The notes: generated from the letters alone by a model not told the origin. A DNA stretch of 64,000 bases from Hydractinia symbiolongicarpus (GCF_029227915.1 NC_079889.1:7130001-7194000); one strand, 5' to 3'. Counted from the first letter of the stretch, positions 1-15,250 are shown. Program-made: numbers and translations.

Positions 1-2110
1 TGAGTAAAACTGTGAGTCCATGACACAAAGTACGGGTCACTTTCTTACGACGTGGTGTTACGCTAAAATTTACCAAGTTAAAGAAACGCAAATCAGGGGG
101 CTACTATTTAAACATTTAATTCTCTTTTCTTGTTATTGTAAAAAATAAAAGTCTTTTTTATTATATTAAAACTAATTTTTATTTTATTTTTAAATGCTTT
201 TATATGTTTTTTTGTTTTAAAAGCCCCGTTGGTAGTTATAGATAGAATAATTTAATTTTACCTCCGGTTTACCATGCGCGCGCGTATCTAACGAAAACAA
301 GTTATTTATCAACTGAAAAAAGAAAACCGAAACGAAGAAGGTTGTCTCTTTTTCAAAGTAATCCTGAAAAAAGTTATTTCAAAAAATGTTTACTCAACAT
401 GAGGTTAGATTAAAGCTTATTTGTTTCTTCAATATTTTCTATTTTTTTTGTTATGGGACCGAGGTTGCTTTCTTTTTAAAAAGAACTATCGAATTCAAAT
501 GATAATTCGAATCTAAAATGTAAAAAACAAAATTGTTTTTGTAGAACGGCTTTTGTTGTCGGGCGAGTATAAAAAGTTTAAGTTGTTGTTATAAATATTT
601 GTTACAAAGAAGAAAAACGTACGATGATATAAAGTCAAAAAGAGAACTGATTTGAAATATATCAGACAATTTAGCTAGCTAGCTATACATTTTTGATTTG
701 TTTTCTTTGGGATGAAGCGGAGTTTAGTAATCGAAATAAAAAGCTGATGACTTTTATCCAGAGAACGCTAGCTAGCTCCAAGAAAGCGAATAAAAGCAGG
801 TGTGTTGTTTAGATTATCTGGTAGAGAATTGATTTTAGGTAAATAACGATATTTAGGCCGTTTACACTTTCAAAGCTAAACTTTCCCTTAAATATGAAGC
901 GAAATATGTTTTGTCTTGCGCCTGGACATATTCTTTTTAGTAAGAATATACTCATGGTCAGTTAAAAATATCTTAGGAATATGTCCAGCCTCGATTGTTT
1001 GTTCTAAATATAAAAATAATTTGCCAATAGCTATAGCAACATATATCAAGTTTTATTTTATTGAGGCATTATATATTTTTAGGCCACGAGGATAGTATTT
1101 GTCAAGAAAGTTAAGAATTTTTTTTGTAAGAATATCCTCTAAACAATGTGTCAGAATATCCTAAGAATATGTCTAAGCTTGATTGTTTGTTTTAATATAA
1201 AAATGTGTATGATGCACAAATTTAATTAGAAATTTACTTTTTTATTGCGTATATATCTCACAAACTAAACCTTTTTCTGTCCAAAGCAATGGGCCGTTAC
1301 TTGAAGCAGAATTTGCCATTAGTTATAACAACTTATAGCAAGCTTTATTTTATTAATATAGCCCTGCTAAAATTATATTAGGAACAATAAGAATAGTATT
1401 TGTCAAGAAAGTTAAGATTATTAAGGCTGAAACGGAATAACACAATTCTTATAAAATACAAGGTGTATATCCAGATAAGAATTTTGTAAACTATAAAAAT
1501 AATTTTTCCGTTGTTACTGCTTTTAACGCTAAGACGTGGGCTATGTCGTTATAATAAACCTTAATGTAAACAAAGTTAAATCAATGTTTACATCTGTTAC
1601 TCTACCGTTTAAAATATTATTCGATTCTTAAATTCGAAAACACTGCATTGTTATCATGCACGGCACATTTGAGCATTGGGAGGGTTGCTGTATGCAATAG
1701 ACTAAATAGCTAATTTGGTATGATCGTATGATGCATTAGAAACTGTATCTTGTGGAAATTTTGCAATAACGTTTTTTGTCTGACTTAACGATTTTTCTAA
1801 TGTCTGGTATACCACTTTCCCTGGTGTACTTCTGGCATGGCAAAGCAAGTATATAGTTTTAGCAGATTTACATTTTTACATAACCGTTGTTAGCCACCTC
1901 CGATTTTGTTAGACCTTTTGCATTTTTATTTGTTGTTGCACCTGCCTATATTTTTAAGCTGCTTCAGCGGGTATAAATATAACGCAGATTGTGAGCAACC
2001 TCAATCCCAGGGCTTTTTTTCTCTTTTTTTTTTAATTACTCCACATGCTTATTTTTTTGGACGTTTTGTTTCAGCGGTTATAAACATAGAATAATGCAAA
2101 TTGTGACTTT
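1..2110 (+). repeat. Helitron-like repeat Hel-B, 5' tip cut off by window start
   Basis: The first 300 bases match the 5' part of a family seen again at 9743 and 17207 (+) and, inverted, up to 13114. Intact copies start with TCTATATAATAATACG followed by a TGTGTGAGTGACC-type sequence. The rest (about 330-2110) matches the reverse complement of about 11190-12810 and, directly, 42060-42985. No protein is encoded; the short open frames have no recognisable product. The TC start and the AT-rich non-coding body fit a non-autonomous Helitron, but the 3' end of this copy was not identified, so the class is inference. Confidence 0.6.
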
Positions 2111-2159
2111 TAAAAATTTAAATTCCTATGTTCTATGTTTTTATTTGGCACCCCTCAAA

Positions 2160-2225
2160 AGGACTCTTTAAAAACCAGAAAAAGAGAAAAAACTCTGTCA
2201 AATTCGACTTTGTTTTATTAAATTC
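2160..2225 (-). repeat. LTR end remnant downstream of BEL/Pao pol
   Basis: About 55 bases, containing an AATAAA-type signal and ending in CTGGTTTTTAAA on the minus strand, are shared with 9380-9435, where the same sequence adjoins a primer-binding site. It is therefore probably the 3' end of an LTR. The pol frame runs straight into it, so the integrase and most of the LTR are missing, presumably by deletion. Confidence 0.45.
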
Positions 2226-4745
2226 GGATTTTTGGTCATAGCTTGCTGTTCGGCACGTACAATATGGTCCAAAGATTTGGTTACTTCATCGACATTCAGG
2301 TTTTCATTGTTGTTTGACTCTTCATTTTTACGTATCTTTGCTATCAAATTGTTCTTAAAACGAATGACGTAGGCTACGACGTGAATTAATTTGTTTAATG
2401 ATCCATATCGAAAGAAATCAACGATTTCGTTCAAGTCAAGTGCATTCTGTTCAGTAACAGTCAGTACGTTTTGTATGTCAGTCGAAGCTTTTAGCTCCTT
2501 TTCCACTTCAGTTTTTGAAAAGTCAGTTGGTACATCATAATGAATGTTGTCGTTTAAAAGAAAAGAATGACCGTTAAACCAAATACCATTAAAAATACTC
2601 ACAAAATCATCAATAGATCTTGTTGGCGGATCAGTAGGATTCTCTACGCCAGCTACGTGAAACCACTTGTCAGGTGGAACAATTTTCCTTATTTTCACCA
2701 CCCTATTTTCAATCCAAGGCTTCCAAGTTCTCTCTTTTTCCCTGATCCAACAAAGAGCTACTTGCGAGTCTGTCCAGCCAACAATGCGATCTATATTTAT
2801 CCTTCCAGCAATAGCCCTCGTGACATCCTCAATCAAGGTGGAAAGCAATAAACATCCTAATTGTTCAAGCCTAGGGATAGAAAGAGTTTTCAGTGGTGAT
2901 ACCCTGGTCTTCGACGTCCAAAAAATACTTTGATCCCAACCTTGGTAACAATCTTCACATAGACAAGAGCACAGTATAAACTAAGAGAACTATCACAAAA
3001 CCCATGCAACTCTGCAGATACGGCTTCGGTCCAATCAACGAAGGAAAACCTTGGTACGCTGTCTACGTTTAAAAACTCAATTTTTTCTAACAGATCGATC
3101 CATCTAGCCTTAATACCACCTGAAATAACTTCATCCAAATCCGATTTATCCACGCACAAGGATTGAAAAAACTTTCAGCTGTAATAGGAGAAATAATTCC
3201 AAGTGGATCGTACATAGAAGCAGATAAATTTAAAACATTACTCTTTGTGAAAGAACATGCCTTAGATTTTCTGATAAATACGTTAAAATCAAACAGAAAA
3301 CAATCAGTGTGTTTATCCCATGGTAATCCTAAAACGTTATGACTACAGTCTTTAATTATTCCATTACCTTGGCTTTTAACAAAAGTCATGTCATCTCCAA
3401 TAGTCTTATCACACCCCTTCCGCCTATCAAAAAAACTTGTAGTTCATTATTATTAGTAAACAATTTCCTTAATTCAAATCCAGCCTTACTCATCACATCC
3501 ATGGCAACTTCTTGAAATTTTTTTCCTTCTTTAACAGAATTACAACCAGTTGTCGTGTCATCTACCCAATTTTTTCACAATCTCGGAATACATATCTAAG
3601 AATTTATTTAAATGCTGACGAATTGTTCCATTTAGAAGAAAAGGGCTGCTTGTTAAACCAAAAGCAACTCTGAGGAAACGATAAATTACCACTTTGTTCT
3701 CCTCAAACCATAAGAATTGCAAAAAATCACGGTGAGGTTGATCAAATCACGGTGAGGTTGATCAATACTATTATTTAAAAAGGCTTGCCTGATATCGGCA
3801 ATAATTGCAATCTTGTTCAACCGAAACCTAAAAAGTACATCAAAAATCTTGCATAATAAGTTTGGACCTGCGTATAAACAATCATTAAGAGAAGGAGCGT
3901 TTGCCTTACTGGAGGCGTCAAATATAACCCTAATCTTAGTGCTTTGCTTATCTTACCTCACAACTGCCCTGTGTGGGAGATAATGGACATTACCACTTTC
4001 TCTGATGACTTCATCGCGACCTACTTTTTCTATTATATCTTCCTGGACGTATTGCTTAAAAATGTTATCATAGTCATCATAAATTCCTAGAGCATGCAGT
4101 TTCTTGGCCGTGGATCTAAGTCTTTGTTCGCTTACAAAATAATTATCAGGTAATGGATCATGATCAGGCTTGAAAGGTAACCTTGTCACATAACGTGATC
4201 CATCATGATAAACATGATTTTCAAAGTCATTAATTACAGAAATTTCTTGACCCCCTACAGATTCAACCTGCCAAAATTTCTTTAACTCATTTCTTAGTAA
4301 CTCATTTTTCTTCTCAACTTCCACTTTCATAACATGCTGTGTTTGCAAACAGTCCTGTTTCTGCTCCTCGCAGGACTCGCATTTTCCACTTAAGACCCAA
4401 CCCAAAGTAGTTTCCAATGCTACAGGTCCCCCCGAACCCTTTTTCATTTTCCCAGTAAAAAAACTATAATAGAAATCCAGCCCAATCAATAAGTTTACAT
4501 TCAAGTCCTGACAATTCAATGTTTCTATCAGCCAACTCTAAACCTTCAACATGATGGTAACTTACTTTTACAAACTCAAGGTATTGGTGGGTCAACTGAC
4601 TACAAACATTTGGAACACAGTATGTTTCAATAAAACAAAATCCATGACAGTTCTTATGTTTAATCTTAACCTGGTAAACTTGGAGATCCTGAACCCTGGA
4701 ATCGTCACTTCCGAAAGTCTTAACAATAACCTTTTCCTTTCATAA
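2198..4745 (-). pseudogene. BEL/Pao retrotransposon pol (protease-RT-RNase H), broken
   Basis: Reading leftwards, 4745-4520 encodes the end of an aspartic-protease region. 4519-3953 holds an LLIGLDFYYSFFTG-type protease end, then the start of the reverse transcriptase with LPFKPDHDPLPDNY and GNVHYLPHRAVVR. 3950-3087 continues the RT in shifting frames. 3159-2198 has the RNase H region (WTDSQVALCWI, VENPTDPPTR), typical of BEL/Pao. Frames change several times. One break coincides with an 18-bp tandem duplication at about 3722-3760. The protein stops at the beginning of the integrase. Gag is absent upstream. The family assignment is firm; the copy is dead. Confidence 0.88.
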
Positions 4746-6172
4746 CGGTTTTAATTTTAAAGTCTTACAAAAGTCCTGAGATGGATAGTAATGAAAACAC
4801 ATAAAGAGAAAAATATTATAAATTGATTTCAAACCGATTAGTCCCTGCAGCCATTTTGGTGTCAGCGGTATGAAAAACTATGCTAAACCTATAATAAGTA
4901 AAACTCCTATTACTTCAGTAAAAATTGAATGAAATGAACCCAAAAATTGTTTTTGCTACTATCATAGTTTTTGAGTTCCTGAATTAAGCCATTTTTTAAG
5001 ACGCCGATAAACTGTTTTTGACAGCATATCATTTTGACAAGCTATGTGTACAGAAACCATTCAAAGTGATTCTCAGGATTTAAAATAATTCAAACAGATA
5101 TAATGTGTCCCAGGTTTAGGACTATATACCTTATCCAGCTCAGAGAAAGTGGGAATGAGCTTCTAAGGCACAGTGCCAAATACATAATCTAAATTTTATG
5201 CCGTATAAATGCAGAGTGGTTAGAAGTTATCATTTTGTCCACCTGGATCTGCAACACGTTTACTTGCACTAATCGCTCAGCCTGGTGCCACTCACAATTA
5301 ATTCTTGAATTTTTACAGGAACATATTATGCAAAATGAAAATTGCTAAACAACTGTATTTGCTTTGCAGAAGTGACAACAGGCTTTATCATAAGTCCTGT
5401 GAATGATGGTTTATGAAAAATGTTTTATACCTTTAATGCTATAAGCGCTCCACTGGATTTGTAACACATTACACTAAGTGTCCTCCGTGTGACGCAGTTT
5501 ACCCTTTACAAATCTTAACCTGGACAGAGACTTTAGGTCTTCCGTCTCCAAGCGAATATTACGTCTGGCTATACCTTCCAAAATTTTGTTATTTCATAAA
5601 AGAAACCTGAAAATCCACAAAAATTTATTTATGAAAAATAGGTTTCTGGTTGATAAAAGAAACCTGAACATTTGCAGAAATTTATTTAAAATGACAGAAT
5701 GCCTTGAAAAATATATTTAGCTCTTATACTTTATCACTTAATTATTTAATAACAAATGTACTCCGGGGGAGCTGGCATCGTACTAGCTAGGTAGCTTATA
5801 ATCACAAAATAAATATTATCCAGATGTGACCATCCCTCATCATCAGACATCAGAAAGGCGTTTCTGTTCTTTACTTCTCATTGTGGGGTACCTCAAATTC
5901 TTGTAAATCCAATGAAAAAAAAATTACTTAAGACTTCCTCTTCTTTCCCTTTCACCACTCTTGGCATTTCTTAGCATGTCTTCAGTTCGAAGCCACGATT
6001 CCTTAGCTCGTTCACAAGTTTCAGCGCTAGCCAATATGATGGATAACGTTGAGGAACCCTGGGTGATTTTACAAAAATGTGGTTCTGCCTTATGATTTTC
6101 AGATTTTTGCTGCTGATATCAGCATATTCTAGCCCTTGAGTGCCACACCTCCGTATATATAAGAGTTAATTA
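4746..6172. other. No gene seen; AT-rich, one short tandem repeat
   Basis: I see no coding signal. A unit of about 60 bases starting AAAAGAAACCTGAA is repeated at about 5597 and 5657. This may be decayed interior of the BEL/Pao element, since its possible 5' end lies at 9362-9435. Confidence 0.5.
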
Positions 6173-6893
6173 TCTATATAATAATACGCCAGTTGTGCCT
6201 GTCTGTCTGTGACTTTTGCCAAGTGGATAAAATTTCTTTGATAATGTCTATAAAACATCGTCTATAAATTTGTTCTGTATGTTACCAAACTTTGGCTTTA
6301 AAGCAATATTGACGTCAAAGGAAAGTATATTAAGATTAGTGAAGCCATTGCATTGCACTTTTAAATTTAAGGCTAAATAACTCGGAAATAACTAACGTCA
6401 TCTCCTGCGTAGGTAACTAGGGACCACCTGGGACCAATTTGGGTAAGTTTCCTAAACCTGGGTCCCGAATCCGTTTCGGAATGGACGGGTTGATGACGTC
6501 ACCAAGAAACCTTCAAACCCTAATATCTCTGCAACCGTTTGTCAAAAATACGCGATCCTATACATTTTCTTGATCAGCGTTTCAAGACCTATACAGTGAA
6601 GGCAGCAGGTATACAAATTTCCAAAAAAAAATTTTGGGGGGTTTGACTGGCCATTGCTGAAGTCAGCAAAATTTTAAAACCCTTATATCTCATTAACCGC
6701 TTATCAAAAAGACATGATCATATACATTTTCTTGTCAGCGTTTAAACCTCTGCACAGTACAGGCAACGAATAAATTAAATTTCGCCAAACATTTTTGTAA
6801 TTGCACTACTGACGTCAGCAAAAAATCTAAAACAACCTATTTTTCCACTGTTCTTCTGCCTAAGTGGATTTTTCCACGGGGCTTATCGACTAG
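6173..6893 (+). mobile_element. Non-autonomous Helitron Hel-A copy 1
   Basis: It starts TCTATATAATAATACGCCAG after an A. It ends with the hairpin GTGGATTTTTCCAC, a short spacer and CTAG followed by T, the classical Helitron 3' structure. Its 721 bases hold no gene. The interior has several TGACGTC motifs and shares sequence with the next element and with the copies at 45.5-59.6 kb. The next Helitron starts immediately after the CTAG, so the two are head to tail. Confidence 0.85.
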
Positions 6894-8657
<1,764 letters not shown>

Positions 8658-9361
8658 TCTTTAATAATTTAAATGACATTTAAAAACGTTCTTAGACAGC
8701 CATCTTTGACGTTACGAACTCGATATTTTTGCTTGATTGCAAAGATATTTACGGATTTAACTGAAATTTCTTTTTTCCTTTTTTTTTGTTTCTTGTGTGC
8801 CAGCACGTGATTTAGACATAAGTATAGTTTTTGGTTTGGGGCTATAGAAGAGTACGAATTCATGTTTTTCTTGGTTTGTTCTGATACGTGCAGTTGTTGT
8901 TTAGATTTATTTATTTTAAAGGTTGTTTTATTTTAGTTTCTAACGCGGGTTTCTTTACATGCCATTTTTTCTATATATTATTTTTTGTTACAAAGCCAGT
9001 GGTATTTTTGTAATAAGTACCAAATTTTATGTGTAAATTTCTTGCGCTTATGAGTGTAACGAAAGTGCCCTGTGCGTAAATCCTAAAAATTTATGTCATT
9101 GGCTCACTCTTTACAAATGACACCACATAAAAAAAAAACTGTGCTCTGCTATTTCCCCTAATCTCTACCGAGATTTGGTTGTGATATATATCAGAATTAA
9201 TTATCTTTAAGCAGTTCAAAAAAGGGTCAGTCAAGTCAAGTAGCGAATGAGCTTACTGATACGTGTCTTTCTTCCAAATTTCGTTGAACCAACCTTGATA
9301 AATGTCTTTGCTCAACAGCAATAGCATCCAATTTTCTTTAATTATATAAATAAATCTTTGT
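8658..9361. other. No gene seen
   Basis: AT-rich sequence without recognisable coding or RNA features. The part nearest 9362 would be the 5' leader of the retroelement whose primer-binding site lies there. Confidence 0.5.
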
Positions 9362-9435
9362 GTCCCTCATCGGGCGCCATTTAAAAACCAGAAAAAAGAG
9401 AAATAACTCCGTCTATTTTTATTAAATTCTTCGCG
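9362..9435 (-). promoter_or_regulatory. Retroelement primer-binding site and LTR end
   Basis: On the minus strand the LTR-like end is followed by TGGCGCCCGATGAGGGAC (9362-9379). This is the usual TGGCGCCC start of a tRNA primer-binding site, and the rest resembles the tRNA-Lys class. The adjoining 9380-9435 matches the LTR end at 2160-2225. Together they probably mark the two ends of one decayed BEL/Pao element. The LTR is cut at 9436 by the long inverted repeat. Confidence 0.6.
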
Positions 9436-9618
9436 GGTCTAACCACGCTGTTTCAAAGTTTACAACGTTTTTACATTAATGCATGCGCCGTAAAATAAAC
9501 CAATCACAATACGTATTGTCTGACATAATAAAGGAAACTATACGGAAAAGCTATTATACAGAATAGCTATTTTCTTCAATGAGAGATTCAGTGGATTCTT
9601 CCGCGGGGAATTGGCTAG

Positions 9619-9742
9619 TCTCTTTAATAATAGCCGTATTTCATCTGCTCGTGGGTCAATAGCGACTCCTGTTACGGAAACACGAAATGAGGTATATAAA
9701 GGACTGGCCACTCTGTGAATTATTCCACGGGTTAACGGGTAG
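9619..9742 (+). mobile_element. Mini-Helitron Hel-C (124 bp)
   Basis: It starts TCTCTTTAATAATAGCCG directly after the CTAG of a preceding Helitron end. It ends with ATTCCACGGGTTAACGGGTAG, where the expected CTAG is GTAG. The same 124-bp structure recurs at 63151-63274. Confidence 0.7.
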
Positions 9743-10317
9743 TCTACATAATAATACGTTTGTGTGAGTAACCATGTGAGTTCACGACACGCAAAGTATG
9801 GGTCATTTTCTCACGACATAGCGTTACACTAAAAATTAATTAGTTAAAAAAACGCGAATCAGGGGGTTACTATTTATATATTTAGTTCTGTTTTTCATTA
9901 TTTTAACAAAGAACTCTCTATTTTATTTTATTAAAACTAATTTATTTTTTTAAAGTTCTTTTTGATATTTTTTGTTTAGTTTTAAAAGCCCCACGGGATC
10001 ATTATAGATTGAATAATTTAACTTTACCCCCGGTTTACTATGTGCCTGCCGTATCTAACGGACACAAGTTTCTATCAATTGTAAAAAGAAAACCGAAGCA
10101 AAGAAGGCTGTCTCTTTTTCAAAGTAATCCTGAAAAATGTTATTTCAAACAATGTTTACTCATCATGAGGTTAGATTAAAGCTTATTTGTTTCTTCTATA
10201 TTTTCCATTTTTGTGTTCTGGGAAGTTGCTTTCTTCTTAAAAAACTATCGAATTCAAATGATATTTCGAATCTAAAATGTAAAAAAACAAAACTGCTGTT
10301 GAAAAGCGGTGGTTTCA
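9743..10317 (+). mobile_element. Hel-B 5' part
   Basis: It starts TCTACATAATAATACG directly after the mini-Helitron and matches the first 570 bases of the family, including the start of the window. It breaks off where the long inverted repeat arm ends. Confidence 0.65.
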
Positions 10318-11189
10318 GTGTTTTCGAATTTAAGAATCGAATAATATTTCAAACGCTAACGTAACAGATGAAAACATTGATCAAAAAACCAGTAACAGCG
10401 GAAAAATTACTTTTTATAGTTTATAAAATTCTTATCTAGGATGTACACCGTTTTATTTTTAAGAATTATTCCGTTTTAGCCTTAATGTTCTTAACTTTCT
10501 TGACAAATACTATTCTTATTGTTTCTAATATTGGCAAATCGGGGTTGGACATATTCTTAAAATATTCTTAACTGACGCTGAGTATATTCTTACAAAAAAA
10601 TATGTTGAGGTTGAACACAAAACATATTTAACTTCATTTTTAAGGGAAAGTTTAGCTGGAAGCGTGTAACGGGCTTAAAAATCGTTATTCACCTAAATTT
10701 ATATCTCTACCAGATAATCTAAACAACACACCTGCTTTTCTTTCCGCTTTCTCAGTAGGCTGTTAGCTAGCGTTCTCTGGATAAAAGTCCAATCAGTTTT
10801 TTACTTCGATTACTAAATTTCGCTTCATCTCAAAGAAAACAAATTGATAATGTATAACTAGCTACAATTGTCTGATCAATTTCCAGTCAGTTCTGTTTTT
10901 GACTTTATATTATCGTACAATTTTCTTCTTTATAACAAATATTTCTGACAACAACATAAACCTTTTTTCATTCTCGCTCGACAACAACAGTCGTTGTACA
11001 ACAAGTTTTTTTTTTTACATTTTAGATTCGAATTATCATTCGAATTCGATAGTTTTGTTAAAAAAGAAAGCAACCTCGGTCCCAGAACACAAAAATGATA
11101 GGAGAAACAAGTAAGCTTTAATCTAACCTCATGATAAGTAAACATTGTTTGAAACAACTTTTTGCAGGATTACTTTGAGAAAGAGACAA

Positions 11190-13114
11190 CCTTGCTCACA
11201 GTCTGCATTACTTTATATTTTTACCCGGTGAAACAAAACGTTTAAAATAGGTGCAAAAACAAAAAAAAGTAAAATAAAACTGTCCATCAAAATTAAAGGC
11301 GTCTAACAACCGTTACGTAAAAAGCTAAATGTACTAAAACTATACACTTGGTTTATTATTCCAGAAGTACGCCAGGGAAAAAGGTGAACCAAACGTTAAA
11401 AATATCCAACATTTTTCGTTAATTCATACAAAATCAGCTATTCAATCTATTGCATACGGCTGCCCTTCCAAATTTATACTCAAATTATAATCATTATAAT
11501 TAGTAGTTGAAGCACATAAAAGAGAATATAAAAACTTGAATCATTTGGTATATAGTATATCTACAAACATATTTCAATCCAAAATATTAACAGAACAGAC
11601 CCAAACTTATAATCAAGAGAATCACGCATAACATCAAAGAAGATAACAATGCAGCGTTTTCGAATTTAAGAATCGAATATATCTCAAACAATCGTAACGT
11701 CGTAACAGATGTAAACATTGATTTGAGTTTAGGTTTAAGGTTTTTGATAACGACATCAACATTGAATTTTACAGTCTGTAGTATTAAAAACAGTAACAAC
11801 GGAAAAATTGTTTTTTACGGTTTATGTAAATTATAAGAATAGCTTTCATAAGAATATTGTGTTTTAGTTTCATCCCCGATGTTCTGAATTATTTTGACAA
11901 ATGCTATCCTCATTTTTCTTGATATATTCTTAGCATGACTATGGCCTGAAAATATATAATGCCTTAATAAAATAAGGCTTGCTATAAGTTACTATATCTA
12001 GATAATGGCAATTTCTACTACATGTAACGGCCCATTGGTTCGAAAAGTTCAGTTCGTTAAAAAAACTAAACTTCTAATCAATTTTGTGCGCCATTCATTT
12101 CAAACAAACTATCAAGCATTAGACATATTCTTAAGATATTCTAAACTTCTGACCCATTTTTTCAGAGTATATTCTTGCCAAATATGTGCTTAAAAATATA
12201 TTTTTTCTGGCTGTAGACACAACAATAAACTTTAGGAAAATTTAGGTCTGAAAAAAAAGGCTAAATAATCGTTATACACCCAAATTCATTTATCTGCTAA
12301 ACAACACACCTGCTTTTTGTTTCCCTTTCTCATCAGTAGGTAGCTTGTTAGCGTTCTCTCGATGGAAGTTCAATTAGTGTTTTACTTTGAATACTAAACT
12401 TCGCTTCATCACAAAATAAATCAAATTGAAAATCCATAGCTGGCTACAATTGTCTGATACATTTTCACTCAGCTCTCTTTTTGACATACGTTTTCATCGT
12501 ATGTTTTTTTCTTCTTTTTAAGAAAACATTTCTGACAACAGCATAAACTTTTTATACTCGCTCAAAAACAAAACCACCGCTCTTCAACAGCAGTTTTGTT
12601 TTTTTACATTTTAGATTCAAAATATCATTCGAATTTGATAGTTTTTTAAGAAGAAAGCAACGTCCCAGAACACAAAGAATGAAAAATATAGAAGAAACAA
12701 ATAAGCTTTAATCTAACCTCATGATGAGTAAACATTGTTTGAAATAACATTTTTCAGGATAACTTTGAAAAAGAGACAGCCTTCTTTGCTTCGGATTTCT
12801 TTTTACAGTTGATAAAAACTTGTGTCCGTTAGATACGGCATGCACATAGTAAACCGGGGGTAAAGTTAAATTATTCTATCTATAATGATCCCGTGGGGCT
12901 TTTAAAACTAAACAAAAAATATCAAAAAGAACTTTAAAAAAATAAATTAGTTTTAATAAAATAAAATAGAGAGTTCTTTGTTAAAATAATGAAAACAGAA
13001 TTAAATGTTTTAATAGTAACCCCCTGATTCGCGCTTTATTCACTAAGTATACTAAGTATACATTGCGTGTCGTGAACTCACATGGTCACTCACACAAACG
13101 TATTATTATATAGA
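11190..13114 (-). mobile_element. Hel-B copy, about 1.9 kb
   Basis: The minus-strand 5' end is TCTATATAATAATACG at 13114. The body matches window positions 1-2010 in reverse orientation. The longest copy here of this non-coding family. Confidence 0.65.
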
Positions 13115-13242
13115 CTAGCCGTTAACCCGTGGAATAATCCATAGAGTCGCCAGTCCTATATATACCGCATTTCGTGTTTCCGTAACAGGAGTCGCTTTTG
13201 ACGCACGAGCAGACAGACGGAATACGACTATTATTAAAGAGA
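13115..13242 (-). mobile_element. Mini-Helitron Hel-C (128 bp)
   Basis: Mirror copy of 9619-9742. CTAG lies at its left edge and the TCTCTTTAATAATA start at its right edge on the minus strand. It adjoins another Helitron end at 13243. Confidence 0.7.
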
Positions 13243-13421
13243 CTAGCCGAATCCCCGCGGAAGAATCCACTGAATCTCTCATTGAAGAAAATAGCTATTC
13301 TGTATAATAACTTTTCTGTATAGTTTCCTTTATTATGTTAGACAATACGTTGTACTTTGATAGGTTTATTTTACGGCGCATGCGTTAATGTAAAAACGTT
13401 GTCAACTTTGAAAAAGCGTGG

Positions 13422-15250
13422 TTAGACCATTTTTTCAACCTTGGCAATCGTCACTCGCTCCGAAAAAAATTGCATCCCATTATGCTTTTTATGCAGCTCC
13501 ATGGGATAATCCATATCAACTTCCAATATGTAGGTGTGCTTATTTTTCTTCACTAGTTTTGAAATCCTTTTTGGTGTAAACATATTGACATTACTAACCC
13601 ATTTAAAATCGTGGGTTGGTAGATTCTCCCGCATAGCCCATCCGTGAAGATTGTTGGCATCAAGGTATTGCAAGTGCGATGATTCTTCATCCCTATTATA
13701 TTGATCGCCCATGTATTTATTGTTGGCCTTGGCATAACGATGAACAGCCTGCACAATGCCGCCTCGAATACTTTTTTCAAACATTAAATGCATATCGGAA
13801 TCCGTTAGAAGCTCTAATTCAATTCCAGTGCATTTTAATAAAACTTTCCATGCCAGTCAAGGAGCACTGTAAAAGTGTGCGGGATCCAACTTATAATTTT
13901 TAAGGTACACACCCTGAAAATTTTCAAAAATATCAGCTAGTAGTAGCACGTCGGTGGTAAGGTATATATCATGGTAGTCACCGAGCATCACTTGATCACC
14001 CTCTGGTGTGATACAATTCAAGACTTTTTTAGCATACTTATTGTGGATGTCAGAGATGTAGTCCATATTAAGTTGACTATAGAATGATTCCTTTGCTGGT
14101 AACTCCCACTTTTCAAATCGTTCCCAGCCATCCATGTATTCATACGGGTATTCCCCTTTCGAAGTATTAATCCAAACATATCATCCTTATCGAAGAATCG
14201 TGCCATTGAGGGTAGGTTTAACTTTAATTTTTACTGACTCAATTGCTTTGGAGTCTCTAATTTACAATTTTTACATAAAAAACTTGCAATATAATCATCA
14301 TTTATACTCAGAAATTCTAAACATTCTTGTGCACAATGTTGACATTTCATACCACTAGCGTTTGTTCCGATAAGATTACCCGATAATTTATTTAGGCCTA
14401 ATGTCATAAATCGAAAACTATCGATGAATCGAATCTCTATTTTTTTAAATACCTGCTCCCCGCTAGAATTAGTAATTCCAGCGAGAGGCATGGGGACCTT
14501 GTCGCTGAAACTTATATATTTCTAATTGTTTTCGGCAATGCACCCTATATCTTGCGCGTTGAATTTTTTACCAAGCTCTCTAGTGAATTTCCCACATGGT
14601 TCCTTATTTGTGCAAACACATCACTGCTTTGAAACAACTGCATGAGTCTGTTATTAAAAGGCTTTTCAACCCTTGCATAGGGATCAATATCTGCATACAT
14701 ATTGTGTAAATCCTCCATCGAAATCTTCTGCATTAGGTCGAAATGCAAGCATGATCTTTTTTTCCCACATGACCCACATTGACAGTTGCACTTTGGTACA
14801 ACCCATATCTTCCACCTGTTCAATAACCAATTGCTCCGCATGCGGCTGAACCAGTGCTATATAACTATCAACGTCAGCTTTTTTTTAACACCGGGTATTC
14901 GGAAACTTCGAAAAGTTTTGTCCAATGCATGTTTTTGCTCCCGAGGAGTGAGGTCAGCTGGCTCTTCATATAAGTCCTGAACGTCTTCGATATGGTTCTC
15001 AGTATGGTGATAGTCTTCTTGTGCTTCCTGTTCGATCTCATCGTAAAGATTAAGTCGCTTTTTTTACGTCCTTTATTTTGTCGTAATCGCTAACGATATC
15101 CCGCACACTCTGCAATCGAGCGGTAAGAGCATTGGTAGTGGATGCTACTGGTGCTGATACAGCATTGTATATTGCGTTGATTGCATTTCTATAAATTTTT
15201 GACTCTTTATTATATATATATTTTTTAGCAATAAATTTTCTAAGATGGAC
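13422..15250 (-). pseudogene. polB: Polinton/Maverick protein-primed DNA polymerase B, truncated and broken
   Basis: The N-terminal region (about 15250-14545) has the RSFRIPG, SYIALVQPH and VEKPFNNRL segments I recognise from cnidarian Polinton PolB proteins. 14491-14231 holds FIDSFRFM (exonuclease region) and a CxxC...CxxC pair. 14135-13857 holds YHDIYLTTDVLLLAD (exonuclease motif). 13793-13422 holds YLDANNLHGWAM (polymerase motif A region). Polymerase motifs B and C are missing because the gene is cut at 13428 by the long inverted repeat. Damage includes frameshifts near 15060, 14875 and 14200 and an in-frame TGA at 13857-13859. The 5' end is cut by the LINE near 15245. No other Polinton genes remain. 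Confidence 0.85.

Larger units (their letters stand above)
9436..13428. repeat. 4-kb long inverted repeat, arms about 880 bp
   Basis: The left arm (9436-10317) and right arm (12566-13428) are near-identical inverted copies. Both begin GGTCTAACCACGC at the outer edge and diverge just after a GCGGTGGTTT sequence. Each arm contains the end of a Helitron, a complete mini-Helitron (124-128 bp) and the 5' part of Hel-B. The 2.25-kb spacer contains two direct, minus-oriented Hel-B segments (about 10390-11200 and 11190-12565). No gene is present. On the right it cuts directly into the Polinton polymerase. No target duplication was seen, so it may be a rearrangement and not a single transposon. Confidence 0.8.
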
